Shown piece after piece: positions 21,982 through 36,197 of a stretch of 64,000 nt of DNA. The stretch covers positions 1 through 64,000 of the forward strand of contig JAAOMT010000557.1 in NCBI GenBank assembly GCA_016748015.1, in the 5' to 3' direction. Positions within the stretch are counted from its first letter, which is position 1. Every line of letters starts with the position of its first letter. The notes beneath the pieces are model-generated. The model was given only the letters and a program-made list of their open reading frames with translations, was not told the origin of the DNA and did no database searches. The stretch comes from Geosiphon pyriformis (lineage: Eukaryota > Glomeromycota > Glomeromycetes > Archaeosporales > Geosiphonaceae). Position numbers and translations under genes: made by a program.

Positions 21982-23132
21982 ATGTCCGATAAAAAAAGAA
22001 AGTTAGAAGAGCTTGCCGCTAAACGAAAAGCTCAGCAGGATGGAGAGGAAGAAGTTGTAAATAAGTATGAAGACGCTACACTTTTTGCTCTTTTTCGTGT
22101 TGTCCAAAAACGCGATCGCACGCTGTGAGTTTACGCGTTAAAAGCGGTGGCCAAAGTGGTTCTTCGTCGGTGATACTTATTTGCAATTTCTTGGGCTTAA
22201 AGTAAAAAATCAAGGGACAAGGAAAGAACGACCAAACCTAAAGCAACGTCAGCACCTTCCACTTCGACTAAGACCAAAAAGCCCAGTTCAAGTACCACAC
22301 GCGCGTCTCCCTCTACCCCTAAAAAAGCACCTTTTGGACGGGTGAATGAAGATGAATATGAAGATGATGGATTTATTATACAAGATGATGGTCTGTGATG
22401 ACTTGAATTGTTTTTCATTGTTGAAGAATCCGTCATTTATGAGCACCTTGATTAAAAATTTATAGCAGAAGAGATTCCTTCGAGTGAAGAATCAAATTCT
22501 GAGGAACATGACTATTCTGAAGAGCTATCTGGTTCGGATGATTCTACCGCAAAGAAAAAGAAAAAAAAAACATCAACATCATCCAATTCAAAGAAAGCTC
22601 CCCCAAAGAAGAAAGAGACTAAGGTTGATTTAAGGATGTGTCTAAAATTAATCATATTTATATGTTTCCAAATTTTCCAAATTTTCTCTAAAGAAGGTAA
22701 AGAAGACAACTGTCAAATCTAAACCAGAAAAAAAGAAAACCACTAGTAGCAAAAAGGTCCTTGAAGATTCTGATGAAAGGCCCATTAAGAAAAAAAAAGG
22801 AAACGATGAATCTGACGATCATTCAGGGGGAGAAGATAAATCGGGTAGCGAAGAAGATATACGTAAGGATATTTTACCTTTTTTATCAACAAATCATAAA
22901 GTTGTTTGTCCTCCTCAACGACTTTTTTTATAACACGGCAGGGGAAGAGCTTGAAAGCCTTGACACATCACTTATCATTAAAAGTGGTCGACGAACAAGA
23001 GGAAAACAAATCGATTATACACAGTTTGGCCCGGTAAGTCGATTAATTTCTTTCAGAGGAATCTGTTGCGAATGCCGCTCACCCTAAATAAATTCTCGTT
23101 ATATGTAGGATCCAGATGATGATGATGATTGA
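21982..23132 (+). CDS. CHZ-motif histone chaperone candidate (Chz1-like)
   Basis: Six exons predicted by splice sites and phase: 21982-22064, 22203-22390, 22466-22623, 22694-22862, 22942-23033 and 23109-23132, giving 237 residues with no internal stop. The protein starts MSDKKRKLEELAAKRKAQQ. It then has a Ser/Thr/Pro-rich stretch, an acidic segment (EDEYEDDGFIIQDDG), Lys-rich patches and a C-terminal block LESLDTSLIIKSGRRTRGK followed by QIDY and a tail of five Asp. The DTSxII-GRRTRGKxIDY block matches my recollection of the CHZ motif of Chz1/HIRIP3, which chaperones H2A.Z-H2B dimers in the nucleus. The acidic, disordered build fits. Family assignment is from memory. The second donor (GTCTGT) is unusual but the phase supports it. 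Confidence 0.65.
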
Positions 23133-23641
23133 TTATCATTTTATGATTTTTACCAGGTAGGTATTAGAGGCTAGCTTTAAAATCAGAAGAGCCCAAAGGG
23201 TATTCCGATATTTAAATTAGGATCCCAAATTTTATTCTTCTAGATCCCTCCAACATAGCAACTTGACCAAAGTCCGAATTCTCATTTTGTACTCATTGAA
23301 ATTATCGACTCAATTTCTGGCTCCTGAAATTTTTGACTTAAACACTGAAAAATTTCTGCCGACCTATGTGAATTTATATTAAAGACTAGATAAAAATATT
23401 CAATTTTTGCAATTTTGTGCCTAACAATTTGGTAATTTCAATACAAATCCGCGACACAATAAGATTTTAATGCAGGAGGTTTTGGGATCAGGGGTATTCC
23501 CAGAACTTCTGCGCTGCAAGGCCAATCACCTGTTAACAATGCATTTTATTTATTTATTTATTCATTCACTAAGTTCACATTTGAGGGCTAAAATGAACAT
23601 TTTTCCCGTAGGATTTCGACCAGCTTATCCACTTTTAAAGT
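23133..23641. other. intergenic, tandem gene spacer
   Basis: About 500 bp between two plus-strand genes, with balanced composition near the gene ends. It presumably holds the terminator of the first gene and the promoter of the second. No specific motif can be defended. Confidence 0.4.
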
Positions 23642-24960
23642 ATGGAAGAGGATTTTGAAGAATCTTTTTGGAAACCTTCGCGTCCACCTCCTCCACCACC
23701 CACAACCCCCACTAGCACTTTCCGCGATTCCTTCTCTTGGACTAATACTACTAATTTGCCCTACTCCCTACCATCACTTCTTTTTCGCCGCACGCTAAAT
23801 CCCAGAATAAATAACAAACATCAGGACATCACTCGCGCAAAACTGAAAAAGGCGCTTGAACGTGAATTGAGGGAAGATAAATTGAGGGAGGTTTCTGGAC
23901 GGGGTGATTACGATAGTGGTAAGAATATATGAAGATAGTTGCTTACATTTGGATTTCCTTCAAACTGATAATATTTTCAAAATTAGTGATAAATTTACTG
24001 AATTTAAACCCTTTACCTGATATAAATCGACCGGACGAGAAAGGCCGAACGCCTTTACATTTTGCCTGCGCTGGAGGGCATGTTGATATAGTGAAATTGT
24101 TGATCTCACGACATGCCAATGTAAACGCAGATCCCGATGTTGTTGGAAATCGACCCCTGCATTTAGGTGAGATTTTTTAAATCATTAGTTAACTTTATAA
24201 TGCCTACCGCAATAAATGTTTATAACTCTGGAATTGTAGCCGTTATTTCAAATAAGCTAGAATGTGTCGTCGCTTTATTGGAAGCAGGTGAATATCAATA
24301 ATTTTATTACCAGTTTATCGTTTCCTGAAATTTAAAAACTAATCATTATTTGGATTAAAGGTGCAAAAATTTATATGGATGACGCGTTTCACCGAACTCC
24401 CTTATCTGTTGCCCGATCACGATTAAGTATTTTGATGAAAAATATCTTAACTGAAAATGGCTCTTCAGAAAATAAACAATTGACCACAGCTTTCATGAGT
24501 GTGGAATCTCCATTTGATTCTAATAACGTGCAAATTCTTGAAGAGCGGGAGGTTTTTCGACAAGTCCTACAGGTTTGCCGTATATAAAGTCACTTTATTA
24601 ATTGTTATTACATTATAAAATTTCGGTTTTCACGATTTATTTCATTAATTCTTAAAGATAACGAAAATATTGAGGCATTATGTACCCCTTCAGAATGCTG
24701 ACTTAGAAATAAAAGAATATGATATTAGTTTGGTCGCAGACTCACCACCCACTAACAAAGAATCCTCGACGCAAACCATAGACACTCTGGATAGTTTAAC
24801 GGCACAATTATCAAAATTGGTGATGAAGGAAGATCGAAGTAGCCATGAAGACATGATTAATGTAAATAAGGGAGATTCTGAATCTTTAGTTTGCGATGCC
24901 ACTGTCCTGAATCAGGTCCAAGACGTCTTGGAAACTTTAATTCAAAAACAAACATTATGA
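23642..24960 (+). CDS. ankyrin-repeat protein, ANKRD54-like
   Basis: Five exons with consistent phase: 23642-23918, 23987-24166, 24240-24287, 24361-24572 and 24658-24960, together 339 residues. The N-terminus (MEEDFEESFW) is Pro-rich and is followed by a basic helix (TRAKLKKALERELREDKLRE). About three ankyrin repeats follow: DEKGRTPLHFACAGGHVDIV, then VVGNRPLHLAVISNKLECVV, then DAFHRTPLSVARSRL. The C-terminal part has a helical segment and DSLTAQLSKLVM. Repeat number, position and the C-terminal helix resemble ANKRD54, a nucleocytoplasmic adaptor in animals. Its role in fungi is not known to me. The generic call (ankyrin protein) is safe; the ANKRD54 orthology is tentative. Confidence 0.85.
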
Positions 24961-25620
24961 CCGGGAACTGACTAATTTGTACGGTTTTGTAACATAGTTA
25001 ATTAGATATCCTTTTTATAAAAATATTTGAAACGCTTTTTACTAAATCATGTTTAACCATTAAACGTGGAAAAAAACAAAATATTTATATTTCCATAAAA
25101 TGGGAAGCTTGGTATCCATCGTTATAAATGTCCAAGTTTAGCTTCACTTCCGAAGAGGAATGACAAGATATTTCCAGATACGACCTTTCCGCCATTACTC
25201 ATTAAAAAGTGAGAATACCCCTTCCGTACTCCATTATCGGTAAGAGTGGGAAGAACGCCAATTATTACATCTGAGTAGATATGCCCCTACTTTCAAAACT
25301 TGCACATCTATCTCCACCTTGCAAAGGGTGCTTCACGAAGCATTTTATCACTTATCTTTCGCTGCTTTATTACTTGCTGATTAGAAATAGATTTCATAAT
25401 CAGAAAATTTAGATTTTATTTTCAAAACTAATATAGATCAAACGTGAACCATTTTTTTGAAATTATAAAGCTTTTCATAAATTAGTCTTTATTGATTGAA
25501 AACTGTTTTTACCTTCTACAACTGGAAAGTTTAGATTTTCAACTTTAAAAACCACATTCTGTATAAACTGCTACTCCAAGCACAAGGATAAACTTCAGGT
25601 TTACGTGAATGACTAAAATT
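24961..25620. other. intergenic region between convergent genes
   Basis: Lies between the stop codons of the ankyrin gene (+) and NAT10 (-), so it should hold two 3' UTRs and poly(A) sites. It contains AT-rich tracts. No coding exon or RNA gene was recognised. Confidence 0.5.
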
Positions 25621-28600
25621 TCAAGATTTTTTTGATTTTTTGCTCGACCTTTTTTTACCCGTTTTAGATATTTTTGTTTCTTTGGCAGCAATATCTATTG
25701 CTGTTTCAGGGGCTTTCCGCCGTTTAGTTGAATCGGGATTTTTTACACTGACCAGAGTAGAAAAGTTAGCTTTTCCTAATTTCTCGGCACTGATCTTAGA
25801 TTCGGCAACTTCCCATTCTTCTGTAGTTCCACTAATTGCATATCTTACAATGCAAAAGACAAACTTAAAATTAGGAGCACTCGTTTCAATAGAAATAAAT
25901 TGCATGAAACTAACCTTGACAAATCCATCGAATCGATAAGCTCTCGTTGCTTCGCTCTCATCTGAGCCATTACTTCGTCCCCGGCTTCATCCAAATCATC
26001 ATCTAATGTTTGTGCCACAGGATCCCATTGAGCTTCATTGTCATCCATGATCTCAGAATCGACTAAATGGTCGTGTGATATAATTTTCTTTTTCACGCTC
26101 GCAGTTTCATGAGGAAGGCCTGCTTGTACAGCAACAACCTCTAATGACCTAATATGATTTGATACTTTCCGGATTATTTTAATAAATAGTGCTAAAATCT
26201 GGCTTGATGGAAGAGCCAATTCTGTCTAAATAAAACATTTTTAGTGATAATTAAATGCATTTAATCGAGGATATTCCTATAATGTTAATTTTACACACCT
26301 CCAACTCACTGACACTCTTTCTCTGCAACCCAATACCCAATAATATAGAGCTTTGCACGCCTGATAGCTTGACTTCGTCACCTAATCGCCCTCCAAAATA
26401 TAAGGAAGCTACAGTCGGAAGCAAATCCAAAACAACATGATAATCTAACATATTGTTAGAATAACTTTCTAGGCGTTTTATATCATAGGCGGAAAACAGA
26501 GAGCGCATAGTATCAATGGTCATAGCTGATGGGAACACAAAATTAGTCTTCAATAAAAATATAACTAGGAGTCAAATTGCTGGAAAAATAGATGAGCTTA
26601 CTTTGTGATTCACCCTTGACAGCTTCATAACCAGCATTGACAGACTCCATTAAGCTTAAAGCCAAGATACTAGAAAATGTTCGGAACTGATAGGACAATA
26701 AATTCAAAAACCTTTTGTGAAAGTCTCGAGAAAATGCTGCCAGCCAGTTAGGTGAACAGGAGGTAATCAAATCATTGGATGTAAGCGCTTTGAGCATTAC
26801 ACATGTGTGTTCGCCAGTAAGTTCATTTGGTGTTTGACGTAGGTAAAGAGGAACAAATCCAGCACGTTTCCAAAATTTGTGAAGAGCTCGAGTTAAACCG
26901 TACGACACACCAATATAATGTAACCGATCAGGTCGTTTTTCGGCGAGTCTCAAGAGAAGAGGTGGCATTTTGTGCGGGTCGCGAATTTTGATTTCATCTT
27001 TGTGAAGGTCAGCCAACTTTTTTCACCCCCAATCAACAACTCGAAAGAGTAAAAAATTTCATTTTGAAAAGGAAACAAAATTTTATATAAATCTGGTTAA
27101 GCTGAAAAATTTTTACCTGAAATTCTGATTCATTCACTGTGGCAATAGTCTCCTCATAAAATTTTTCATCCTCGTTTAATGTAGCATATTCTCCTTGATA
27201 GAAAGCGGTCAACTGTTCAAGGCAACGAGACCCGTAACCCATCTTCATATTTTGAATTCGTTAGGAATCAATATATATATATAGCTATTATGGAAAAAAA
27301 TAAAATCTAAAATTACCTGCATATAATCTGGATGCGTGGCGATTCGGACTACACGGGCTCCCGATAGGCTCGCAAAATCATCATCTTGATACTATTAAAG
27401 CAATGGTTGTGAGAAGTACTATTTTACATAAGAATCGGATTTTTAAAAACAATCCATCATAATACCTGTTGTGAAATGAGCCATGGAATTAAGTCACCGC
27501 TAGCACGCTGGCCACGACCCAGGCTATTGAACACGGTTTGTTTGGAAATTTCTCCTTCTAGACAAACCTAATACCGAATTAGCTAACAACTTGAACATAT
27601 CAGAGTAAGCTCACATAATTGTATTTTCTGTTTCTTTTATTCTTACCTGTACAACACAAAGGGGATCAGGTAATGAATGATCTCCTTCTTGAACAGGTGG
27701 TAGCAAGACAAATAAATGATGAGCGGGCGCGTCAGACATTAATTGCAAATCATTCGGAGAATTTTTATAGTGACTAGCTACATAAAGGGCCATCATTCTT
27801 TGTAGAAAAGCTTCTGACACGGGATGAAAGGAAAACAAGGTATCGCGATTAACATAGTATAGTTCACATTTCTGTGGATGCGGACATCCTTGAATATTTT
27901 TAGAAATTAATGTAGCATCTAGACAGAGCAATTTGTTCAACCATTTTTCAACGGGATCATCCTGTGCATATCTAATAGGCTCGTCAAGCTTAATTTCACG
28001 AAGCACACGACCACCAGAAGAAGCTCCATCATGAGTAACAGATTTTGAAGCCTTTGATTTTCCATCACGATCAACAATGTTTGAATTATCATCTAATTTT
28101 GGGGCTTTATTATGGTGTCCAATGAAGCCTCGGGACTGTTCACGAAGTTGTTGTATGAGTTTAAGTGAAAGTGATCTCCCTGTTCCTTCATATCCATTAA
28201 TAGTTGAAGCCATGAACACTAGATAAGGCCCGAACAAATTCTTGACCAGTGGCAAAGGAATAGCTGCAGCTTCATCTATAACAACTAATTCCGCTTGACC
28301 AAGGATGTGAGCATCCTGCGGTTGAATATACTGGTGTTATTGAAAAATTGCATTAGAATGTTTCCAGTTCAGTAAAAGTGTAAAGGGTTTCAAATGTCGA
28401 TCAAATTCTTTCACTATAAAAGACGTACTTGAATGGTTTGCCTATGTTGTCGAAAGATATTCACTCGCACAATTGCTTTATTGAAGTCAGGGTTTGTTGA
28501 TTGTACAATATCATAATCTAAGTGTTCTTCATATTTCAAAGCATCAAATCCTTTAAATATGAATTCGAACAATGTTTTTAAATTTTCGGGACTAGGTGAT

Positions 28601-29841
28601 GTCACAAAAATATTGGAATATCCGTGGGCAATAGCAGAAGCAATGGCTATCCCCAAGGCGGCTGATTTACCCCGACCACGTGCAGCAGTAAGGGTCACCG
28701 TACTTCGGAGAGTTTTTTCAGATATAGCTTCAATGAAAGTGAGAATAGCTTTGGCTTGATCCAAAGTTCTGGCGGTCTCAACGAGTGACCCAGCTGGTTG
28801 TGTATCAGCTAGCGACTCTTTTAGTTCTTTGAGTTCAATTTGTGGAGCGGTTATGTTGGTATCTTGGGGAGATTTTAACGGAAGTGGTTTCACGTTTTTG
28901 CCAGCAGAAATCGGCAAAACGTTCAATTCATCATCAACCACTAAACAATTATCACAAAATCCCAACGAAAGGATGAAACGTTCATTAAATCGAGCAACCA
29001 CATCGTCATGAGAACTGGTGCGGTAACGGGAGTGTACATCCTTTCAAAAAAGGAAAGAGGTTTTAAATTTGAATAATCAAAACATGAAACAAAAGATATT
29101 GAAGGTAGCGACTAGTATAATAATACCATCGTCAAGGTATATAACTGCTTCAATGACTTCATCGTTTTTAACAATAAAATTATAATTCCTCCCCCTTCCA
29201 CGGTTTCTATAGTTCTTGCTAACAAATTTGGAGTCAATGCTTCGAAATCCTGATTTGTATATCTTTGTTAATAATTTACCAAGTTTTAGTGAATTCCTTG
29301 TATTTAAAAGTAAAAATTACCTGAAGCACACACATTCCATATGTGTTACCTAAAATTTTATCCGTCTCCTTGTAATAAGTATATCGAATATTAGTGACTG
29401 CGACAAAAAGCTCAAATGGATCTTCCTCGTTAGGTTCTCGGATGCCCCGTTTGATCTCTTTCTTTATTTTTGCTTCACGCTTCTTACGATGGCTTAAAAC
29501 ATAAAAATGAAGATTTTTATTTTTTCAATATAATGAACCGTTCGAAACTGAGATCCTACCTAGTGAAGCCTAATTCCTTTTTATAACACCATAAGACAGA
29601 AGGTCTCGAGGTTACTTGTGCTTGGGAGAGTAGCCAATGTAAGTTAACAACCTGGGTAAATGTTCAGTCCATTATTGAGAAATGGTTTTTCAAAAGTAGA
29701 AAGCTTTAAGACCAGGGACGGGGGAGGCTTAACTTGATCTTTGCCTTTGTCTCCTATGATCACAAAAAACGAGCGATGTTTGTTTTGTACGCCATTCTTT
29801 ACTAGCGTCGGTACTCGAGAATCAATAACTTTCTTGACCAT
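25621..29841 (-). CDS. RNA cytidine acetyltransferase (NAT10/Kre33)
   Basis: Multi-exon gene read from MVKKVIDSRVPTLVKNGVQ at 29841, the invariant N-terminus of this family, to a Lys/Ser-rich tail with TGA at 25621-25623. The enzyme makes N4-acetylcytidine in 18S rRNA and tRNA in the nucleolus and is needed for small-subunit biogenesis. Domains in order: the TmcA N-terminal module; an RNA-helicase-like ATPase with Walker A (ARGRGKSAALG, about 28680) and Walker B (VVIDEAAAIP, about 28270); then the GNAT domain with VVRIATHPDYMQMGYGSRC spanning an intron near 27240-27360 and the YGLTRALHKFWKRAGF segment near 26900. The C-terminal region ends in a basic nuclear-type tail. Introns are short with GT/AG ends. 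Total length is near the family's roughly 1,000 residues. An in-frame upstream Met (29889) is unlikely because conservation begins at MVKK. Confidence 0.95.
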
Positions 29842-30618
29842 AGTGATCTCGATTTTTCTGAAAGGTTCGAGGAATTTGTGCTTCGACAAAAAAATTTCCT
29901 AAAATTTTTTTATCAAATCATGTTAACTCAGATTATATTGAATATCATAAATTCAATGTTGATAATTGAATAATTATTTTAATTAATCAATATTAATATT
30001 TTCAATTTTTTGCTTATGCTAGTAACATATTCAGTAATAATAATATTTCTTACATAAAATAATTATAATATAAAAACCCCATAATTAATTATAATTTTGT
30101 GATAATTATTTATTACATTACATACTTAATTAAAAATATAATAAATTTAATTTGAGTAAAATCAAAAATTGATTACAAAAATTCAATAACATTATATATT
30201 AAAAAACAAATTTATTTTTTGAGTTTTATTTAATAAAAAAAATTGTTTTATCAATTATAAAATATTTCAACTTTAGACAAAAAGCAAAATACATCATAAT
30301 TACTATAATAATTACAGATTTTCAATAAAAATTTAATCATGCTCGAATATTACTATATCTGGATTGTCAGTAGATGCTTACTTAAAAAATGAGATATAAA
30401 TCGAACCTCAACTTTTTTTTGTAACATATTCTTCTGCAATCACTTTTAGAATGGCTTTTAGGAATGTAAATCTACTTGCGAGAACAGGTTCTTGTTTTCA
30501 CGATCTCTACTTGCTTCGATCAAAGCTCTTTCGGTTTGTTTTCTTGTCTAACTTTCTTCTTCTTCAGCGACTTTACCGTTACTAAATGGTTTCTCGCGGG
30601 AAAATTTTCTCTTAAATC
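29842..30618. other. divergent promoter region between NAT10 and NDUFS7
   Basis: A 777-bp spacer separates two divergently transcribed genes. The middle (about 29920-30340) is AT-rich; both flanks are more balanced. It must carry both promoters. I cannot point to specific factor sites. Confidence 0.5.
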
Positions 30619-31832
<1,214 letters not shown>

Positions 31833-33049
31833 ATATAGGCAAACATTCAATTCCCTTTATCCAACTCTTTAGTTTTTATATTATAAATTATTTTCCAATA
31901 GTCATTACTTTGAACAAAAATACCCCCTATGTTACCTAACCTCCAAATATGCGCTATAATTTTTGCAATTGGATTAAGGTTTCTCGATCGATAAAGATTT
32001 TAGTTGATCTTTTATGTTCAAAATCCTCTCCTAATGGCGTTTGGGAGTTAACAACAAACGTATTTCGATCAATCGAGTGTGATGAAAATTAATTTCTCAG
32101 GTCAACAGAATATCTCAATTTCACTGACTCGATGGTAGACATCATTCCCTTATTGCGCTAATACTAAAGAGTTGTAATTGGATTGTATACATCGAGTTAA
32201 AAATAGTGTGACCTCTAATGAGGAAGCATAACAAGATTTTGTATATGGTTGGCAAGGATTTATAAAAGAGGCTCATGTTCCCAAAAGGCTCAAGAATCTC
32301 TATTCATTACTAAAAGTTCACTTGACAATAGCATTTTAGGACTTTATTTGTCTGATTAATTCAAAAATATAGACATTGCCATACTCGTAATAACATTTAC
32401 GAACTTGTTTACGAAAAATTTTTAAAACCTGCATCATTGGGTATTTTTAATTTCTGTGTTATTTTTATTTAGTAACAATGCTGAATTAAAAAAATCAAAA
32501 TTTATATTTTAAATAATTTAGTAAAAATTTTTTATTTATAACGCGTTTTTTGCCAAATAGAAATATAAAATATAAAGTAAAAAGAATTCTTAATTGTATT
32601 TTAAAATAACAACAAAAATATTATTAAATAAACAAAATTTTACATCTTTTTTTTCTTTTTTTTAATTAATTTTTAGCATAATAATGATTTAATTTTAGCT
32701 TATATTTAATATTTAATAAATATAAAAGACTTTGATTTTAATTTTAAAATATTTAAGATACAATATATAAATTTTTTAATTAAAATACATATATGTGTAT
32801 TAATTTCAGTAATTTATAATTACAATAATTAAATTCCTAACCAAATAATTTTATTTAAAACTCAAAATATGTTATAATAATTTAAATATTAATATTTAAT
32901 AAATTTTTTTTTCTCTTATATTCAAAATCCACCAAAAAGTACAATTTTTGTAAAGAAGTTTTTAATTATTCAGTACAATAAATCCAAATTTTTTCTATTT
33001 AACTATAAAACTATTGTTGGTTTTAATGTGACTGTTATAAAAAAGTCTG
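31833..33049. other. intergenic, passing into AT-rich repeat DNA
   Basis: The first 500 bp after NDUFS7 have moderate composition and no clear frame. From about 32.4 kb the sequence is AT-rich. No gene was recognised. Confidence 0.4.
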
Positions 33050-34843
33050 TTAAAAATCCTAGTTTTGGCAATAATAGTAAACAAGTTTTTCTTAAAAAGA
33101 AAAAAAAATGGTGTTTTAAAGAACAGTATTGATAGCAAGATAATTTTTACTAAGGTTTTAACTGGTTATTTTTAAGACTTCAAAATTAATAATACTACTA
33201 AATCCAATAGTATTAATATAAAAAAAAAGTGTTTGGTAAAGGAGACCAGTATTAATTATGATAAAAAAAACTTTTTTAATAAGGAGAATTCTAACTAAAC
33301 ACCAAAAAATCTATGAATAAAGACCAAAAAAGCATTGAGTACATCTTTAAAAAAAATTAATTTTTTGAATAATAATGATAATAATGATGTCTTGCTAAAT
33401 GCTTTACCAACTCTTCTTTTTTCTTTGAAAAATCTGGTTTCTGTTTCTGTTAGGAAGTTTTTTGCTTTGAATATTGGCTTAAATAATATTGTTGGAAAGT
33501 TTTCTTAGGAAAGACTTATAGTAATAAAAAAATTGTTCTTAAAAATTAATAAATTTGGAAAAGACTTCTATTTTCTTAAAATTTGCTAGAATTATTAAAG
33601 CTATATTTACTTTTAAATCTAGTTTAACACAAATAACTAATTTAGTAAAAGCTAAAAATATTATTGTAAACACTAATCTCAAAAAATTATTTATGTATTT
33701 AGATTAGGCTGTAATAGTAAAAGAAATTTCAATTAGAATATTGACTAAAACTGTATATATTATACTATCTAAATTTAATAAGATTAAGTTTATTAAGATG
33801 TAATTGGTAAAGCTATAGCAAAAAACTGTAATTGTGTTTGGTTAATTAAATTATGCTGATTTAGTTGCAGCAAAATGGTCTGTTTTAATTAGAAAAAATA
33901 CAATATATGTAGTTAAGGCTAATATAAACAAGAAATTATGAAATGTAAAAAATTGATATAAAACACTGCTCTACACATTGCTAATAAAAATAAATGTTCA
34001 TAATATTTGGAGTTTTATTGGTACTGTAAGTAGAAAAACTTGTATTATAAATTACTATCTAATTATATATGCCTAAACTAAATATGTAATTGTCTGTTTT
34101 AATTCTGCTAAATTATTAAATGCTGTTATAAAAACTATGCCAATACTAAAAAGTGTTAACTTGTATTGGTCTTACTTGAGTTTGGCTATGTATATAAAAT
34201 GTGAAAATTTAAGTTATATATTACTAAGCTATTCTAAAAGTAGAAAAATGTTCTCAAATAGTTTATCTTATAAAGACTTATTAAAAGCAGATAAAAACAG
34301 ACTGACAATTATTTATGCCAAAAATTCAGCATTTATTACTTGCTTTGTCTCTTTTGGTGGTGTTTTTTGAACTAAGATAATTGGTAAATTCTTTTTTTTT
34401 TTTGTATAAAATAATTAATAAATTTTGGCTCTTTTTTAAAGACAAAGCTTACTTTATTTGTATTAGAAGAATTAAATATTAGATTTACTACTCTTAAATG
34501 CAGTTTTGCTAGCTTTGTGAAACAAGTTGGTAAGTTGGCTAAGAGATTGAACACATTTAAGCTAATAATTTTTCAGTTTAGCTCTAGACATTAGTCATTA
34601 GTAACCCTATTATTACAAAATTAAGAAATAGATATAGTAATGAAAAAAGGTTTGGGTGTGGTTACTAGTAGTAAGACTGTTATAAAAGCAATATCTTTTG
34701 ATTTTTTAGTAATTTCTAAGTTAGAAAACAATTTAAAGAGTTTTTCAAATATAGTTTTGTGTTTTTTAGCCAAAATAAACAATAGTGTTCTGAATTCAAG
34801 TTTTCATTTATCTTAATAACTGATCTTGTTTGAAAGATTGCTA
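33050..34843 (+). mobile_element. decayed LINE (copy B), ORF1/gag region
   Basis: Plus-strand translation shows an ordered ruin of the ORF1 protein that accompanies this LINE family in Glomeromycotina (from memory). Landmarks are SVSVRKFFALNIG near 33440-33480, TCIINYY near 34034-34060, a Trp-containing block near 34165-34190, and a CCHC-like knuckle residue pattern (KCENLSYILLSYS, 34197-34236) in which His and Cys have been lost. Stops occur throughout. A coiled-coil-like part with VMKKGLGVVTSSKTV lies at about 34640-34690. The copy is then cut by a Tc1/mariner insertion at 34844. The 5' limit is approximate. Confidence 0.75.
34137..34370 (+). pseudogene. LINE copy B ORF1 fragment around the zinc knuckle
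   Basis: A 77-codon open remnant. It aligns with the family's EPIFGGVKLSWARLDLVWCE region and the following knuckle, though only the first Cys is kept, then with the KLYEKK and FGGK segments (here IYAKN and FGGVF). Non-functional. Confidence 0.7.
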
Positions 34844-34871
34844 CAGGGGAGTATAAAAAGTATTGGACACT
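34844..34871 (+). repeat. left terminal inverted repeat of the Tc1/mariner element
   Basis: Begins CAGGGGAGTATAAAAAGTAT and ends TGGACACT; pairs with 36170-36197. Confidence 0.93.
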
Positions 34872-35061
34872 TAATATAATATATAAAAAGGCTATATATA
34901 GTAATATCATTACTAATTTAAGCCATAATTTTTTTTATAATTACTTATAGTTATAATCTACAAATCAACATAAATCGCGTCCTTGTAAAACACAACAGTA
35001 GATCATACACGTATTTATAAAATATCAAACATTCTTGTCGTAAAAAAATTTACTGCATCAA

Positions 35062-36099
35062 ATGTGTCTTAGAAAAAAACTTTCTAAATACCAAAAAGGA
35101 GTGATTATTTCAGCAAAAAAGTTAGGACATATAAATAGTAAGATTTCAATGACTATTAGATGTTTATGTTCTTCTGTAATACGTGTATAGAAGTCATACA
35201 AGCTAAAAAAACTTCTTAAAAAACAAATGGGCCGACCACAAATTCTTGACAAACACACACGTGAACAACTCAAATATTCAATAATAGAAAATAAAAAAAC
35301 CCATTGCCAAACTCTTTCTCAAATACAATTGAATTTTATTAAAGATACTAACAAATCTATTTCTATACAAACTATTCAAAATAGATTAGCTTAAGAAGGA
35401 CTTTGCTCGTGGATTCCTTGTTTCAAGCCATTAATTTCCAAATCAAATAAAGAAAAATGTTTACAATGGGCTCGTACTTATGAAAATTGGACAGTAGAAG
35501 ATTTTAAACGAGTTGTTTGGTCAGATAAATCTACATATACACAATTTAGGACTACAGGATTTGGACATGTATGGCGTAAATCTTCCAAAAAGTTTCATAA
35601 GGATTGTATTGCAGCCACAGTTAGAAAAAGCTTTGGTCGCATGTTTTGGGAATGTTTTTCATGGGTTGGTTTGGGTCCTTTAGTTCCTTTGGTTGGTCAT
35701 ATTACTGGAGTTATACACTGCGAAATCTTGGCTAATTATGCAATTCTTACAGTAAAACTTCATGCAAAAAAAACTAAAAAAAAGTTTTTTTTTTAGGAAG
35801 ACAATGCACTAATTCACACATCAAAAGTCGCGCATTCTTTTCTTACCTCTTCAAATGTTGAATTACTTCCTTGGCCAGCACAAAGTTCTGATATTACTCC
35901 AATAGAAAATTTTTGGTCATATATTAAAGTTAAAATTCGTCAACGTAATTCACAATCCTCAAATATTGTACAATTGGAACAGTGGGTTAAGAAAGAATGG
36001 AATGCGATACTTGTAAATTACTATCATAATTTGATTAAGTCTATGCCATGTCAAGTTCAAGCTATTCTTGAAGCAAATGGGGGTCAAACAAAATACTAA
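35062..36099 (+). pseudogene. Tc1/mariner transposase, three nonsense codons
   Basis: One continuous phase of 345 codons starts MCLRKKLSKYQKG and ends QTKY. It is interrupted by stops at 35188-35190 (TAG), 35392-35394 (TAA) and 35794-35796 (TAG). The N-terminal half contains the helix-turn-helix DNA-binding region. The catalytic triad is Asp in VVWSDKSTYTQF, Asp in EDNALIHTS and Glu in SSDITPIENFW; the last two are separated by 34 residues, the Tc1 DD34E signature. All three catalytic residues remain. Two stops lie where Gln is expected (before EGL and before EDNA), so C-to-T changes explain them. Confidence 0.93.
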
Positions 36100-36169
36100 C
36101 ATGTATTTTAATATAATAATAAAAAATTAATGATTCATAAGTTAGTTCTTTTATATAACATATTATAAA

Positions 36170-36197
36170 AGTGTCCAATACTTTTTATACCCCCCTG
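36170..36197 (-). repeat. right terminal inverted repeat of the Tc1/mariner element
   Basis: AGTGTCCAATACTTTTTATA followed by CCCCCCTG; complementary to 34844-34871 with one mismatch. Confidence 0.93.

Noticed and set aside
25640-25939. Plus-strand 99-codon frame opposite the NAT10 C-terminus
   Set aside because: Antisense shadow of conserved NAT10 coding sequence.
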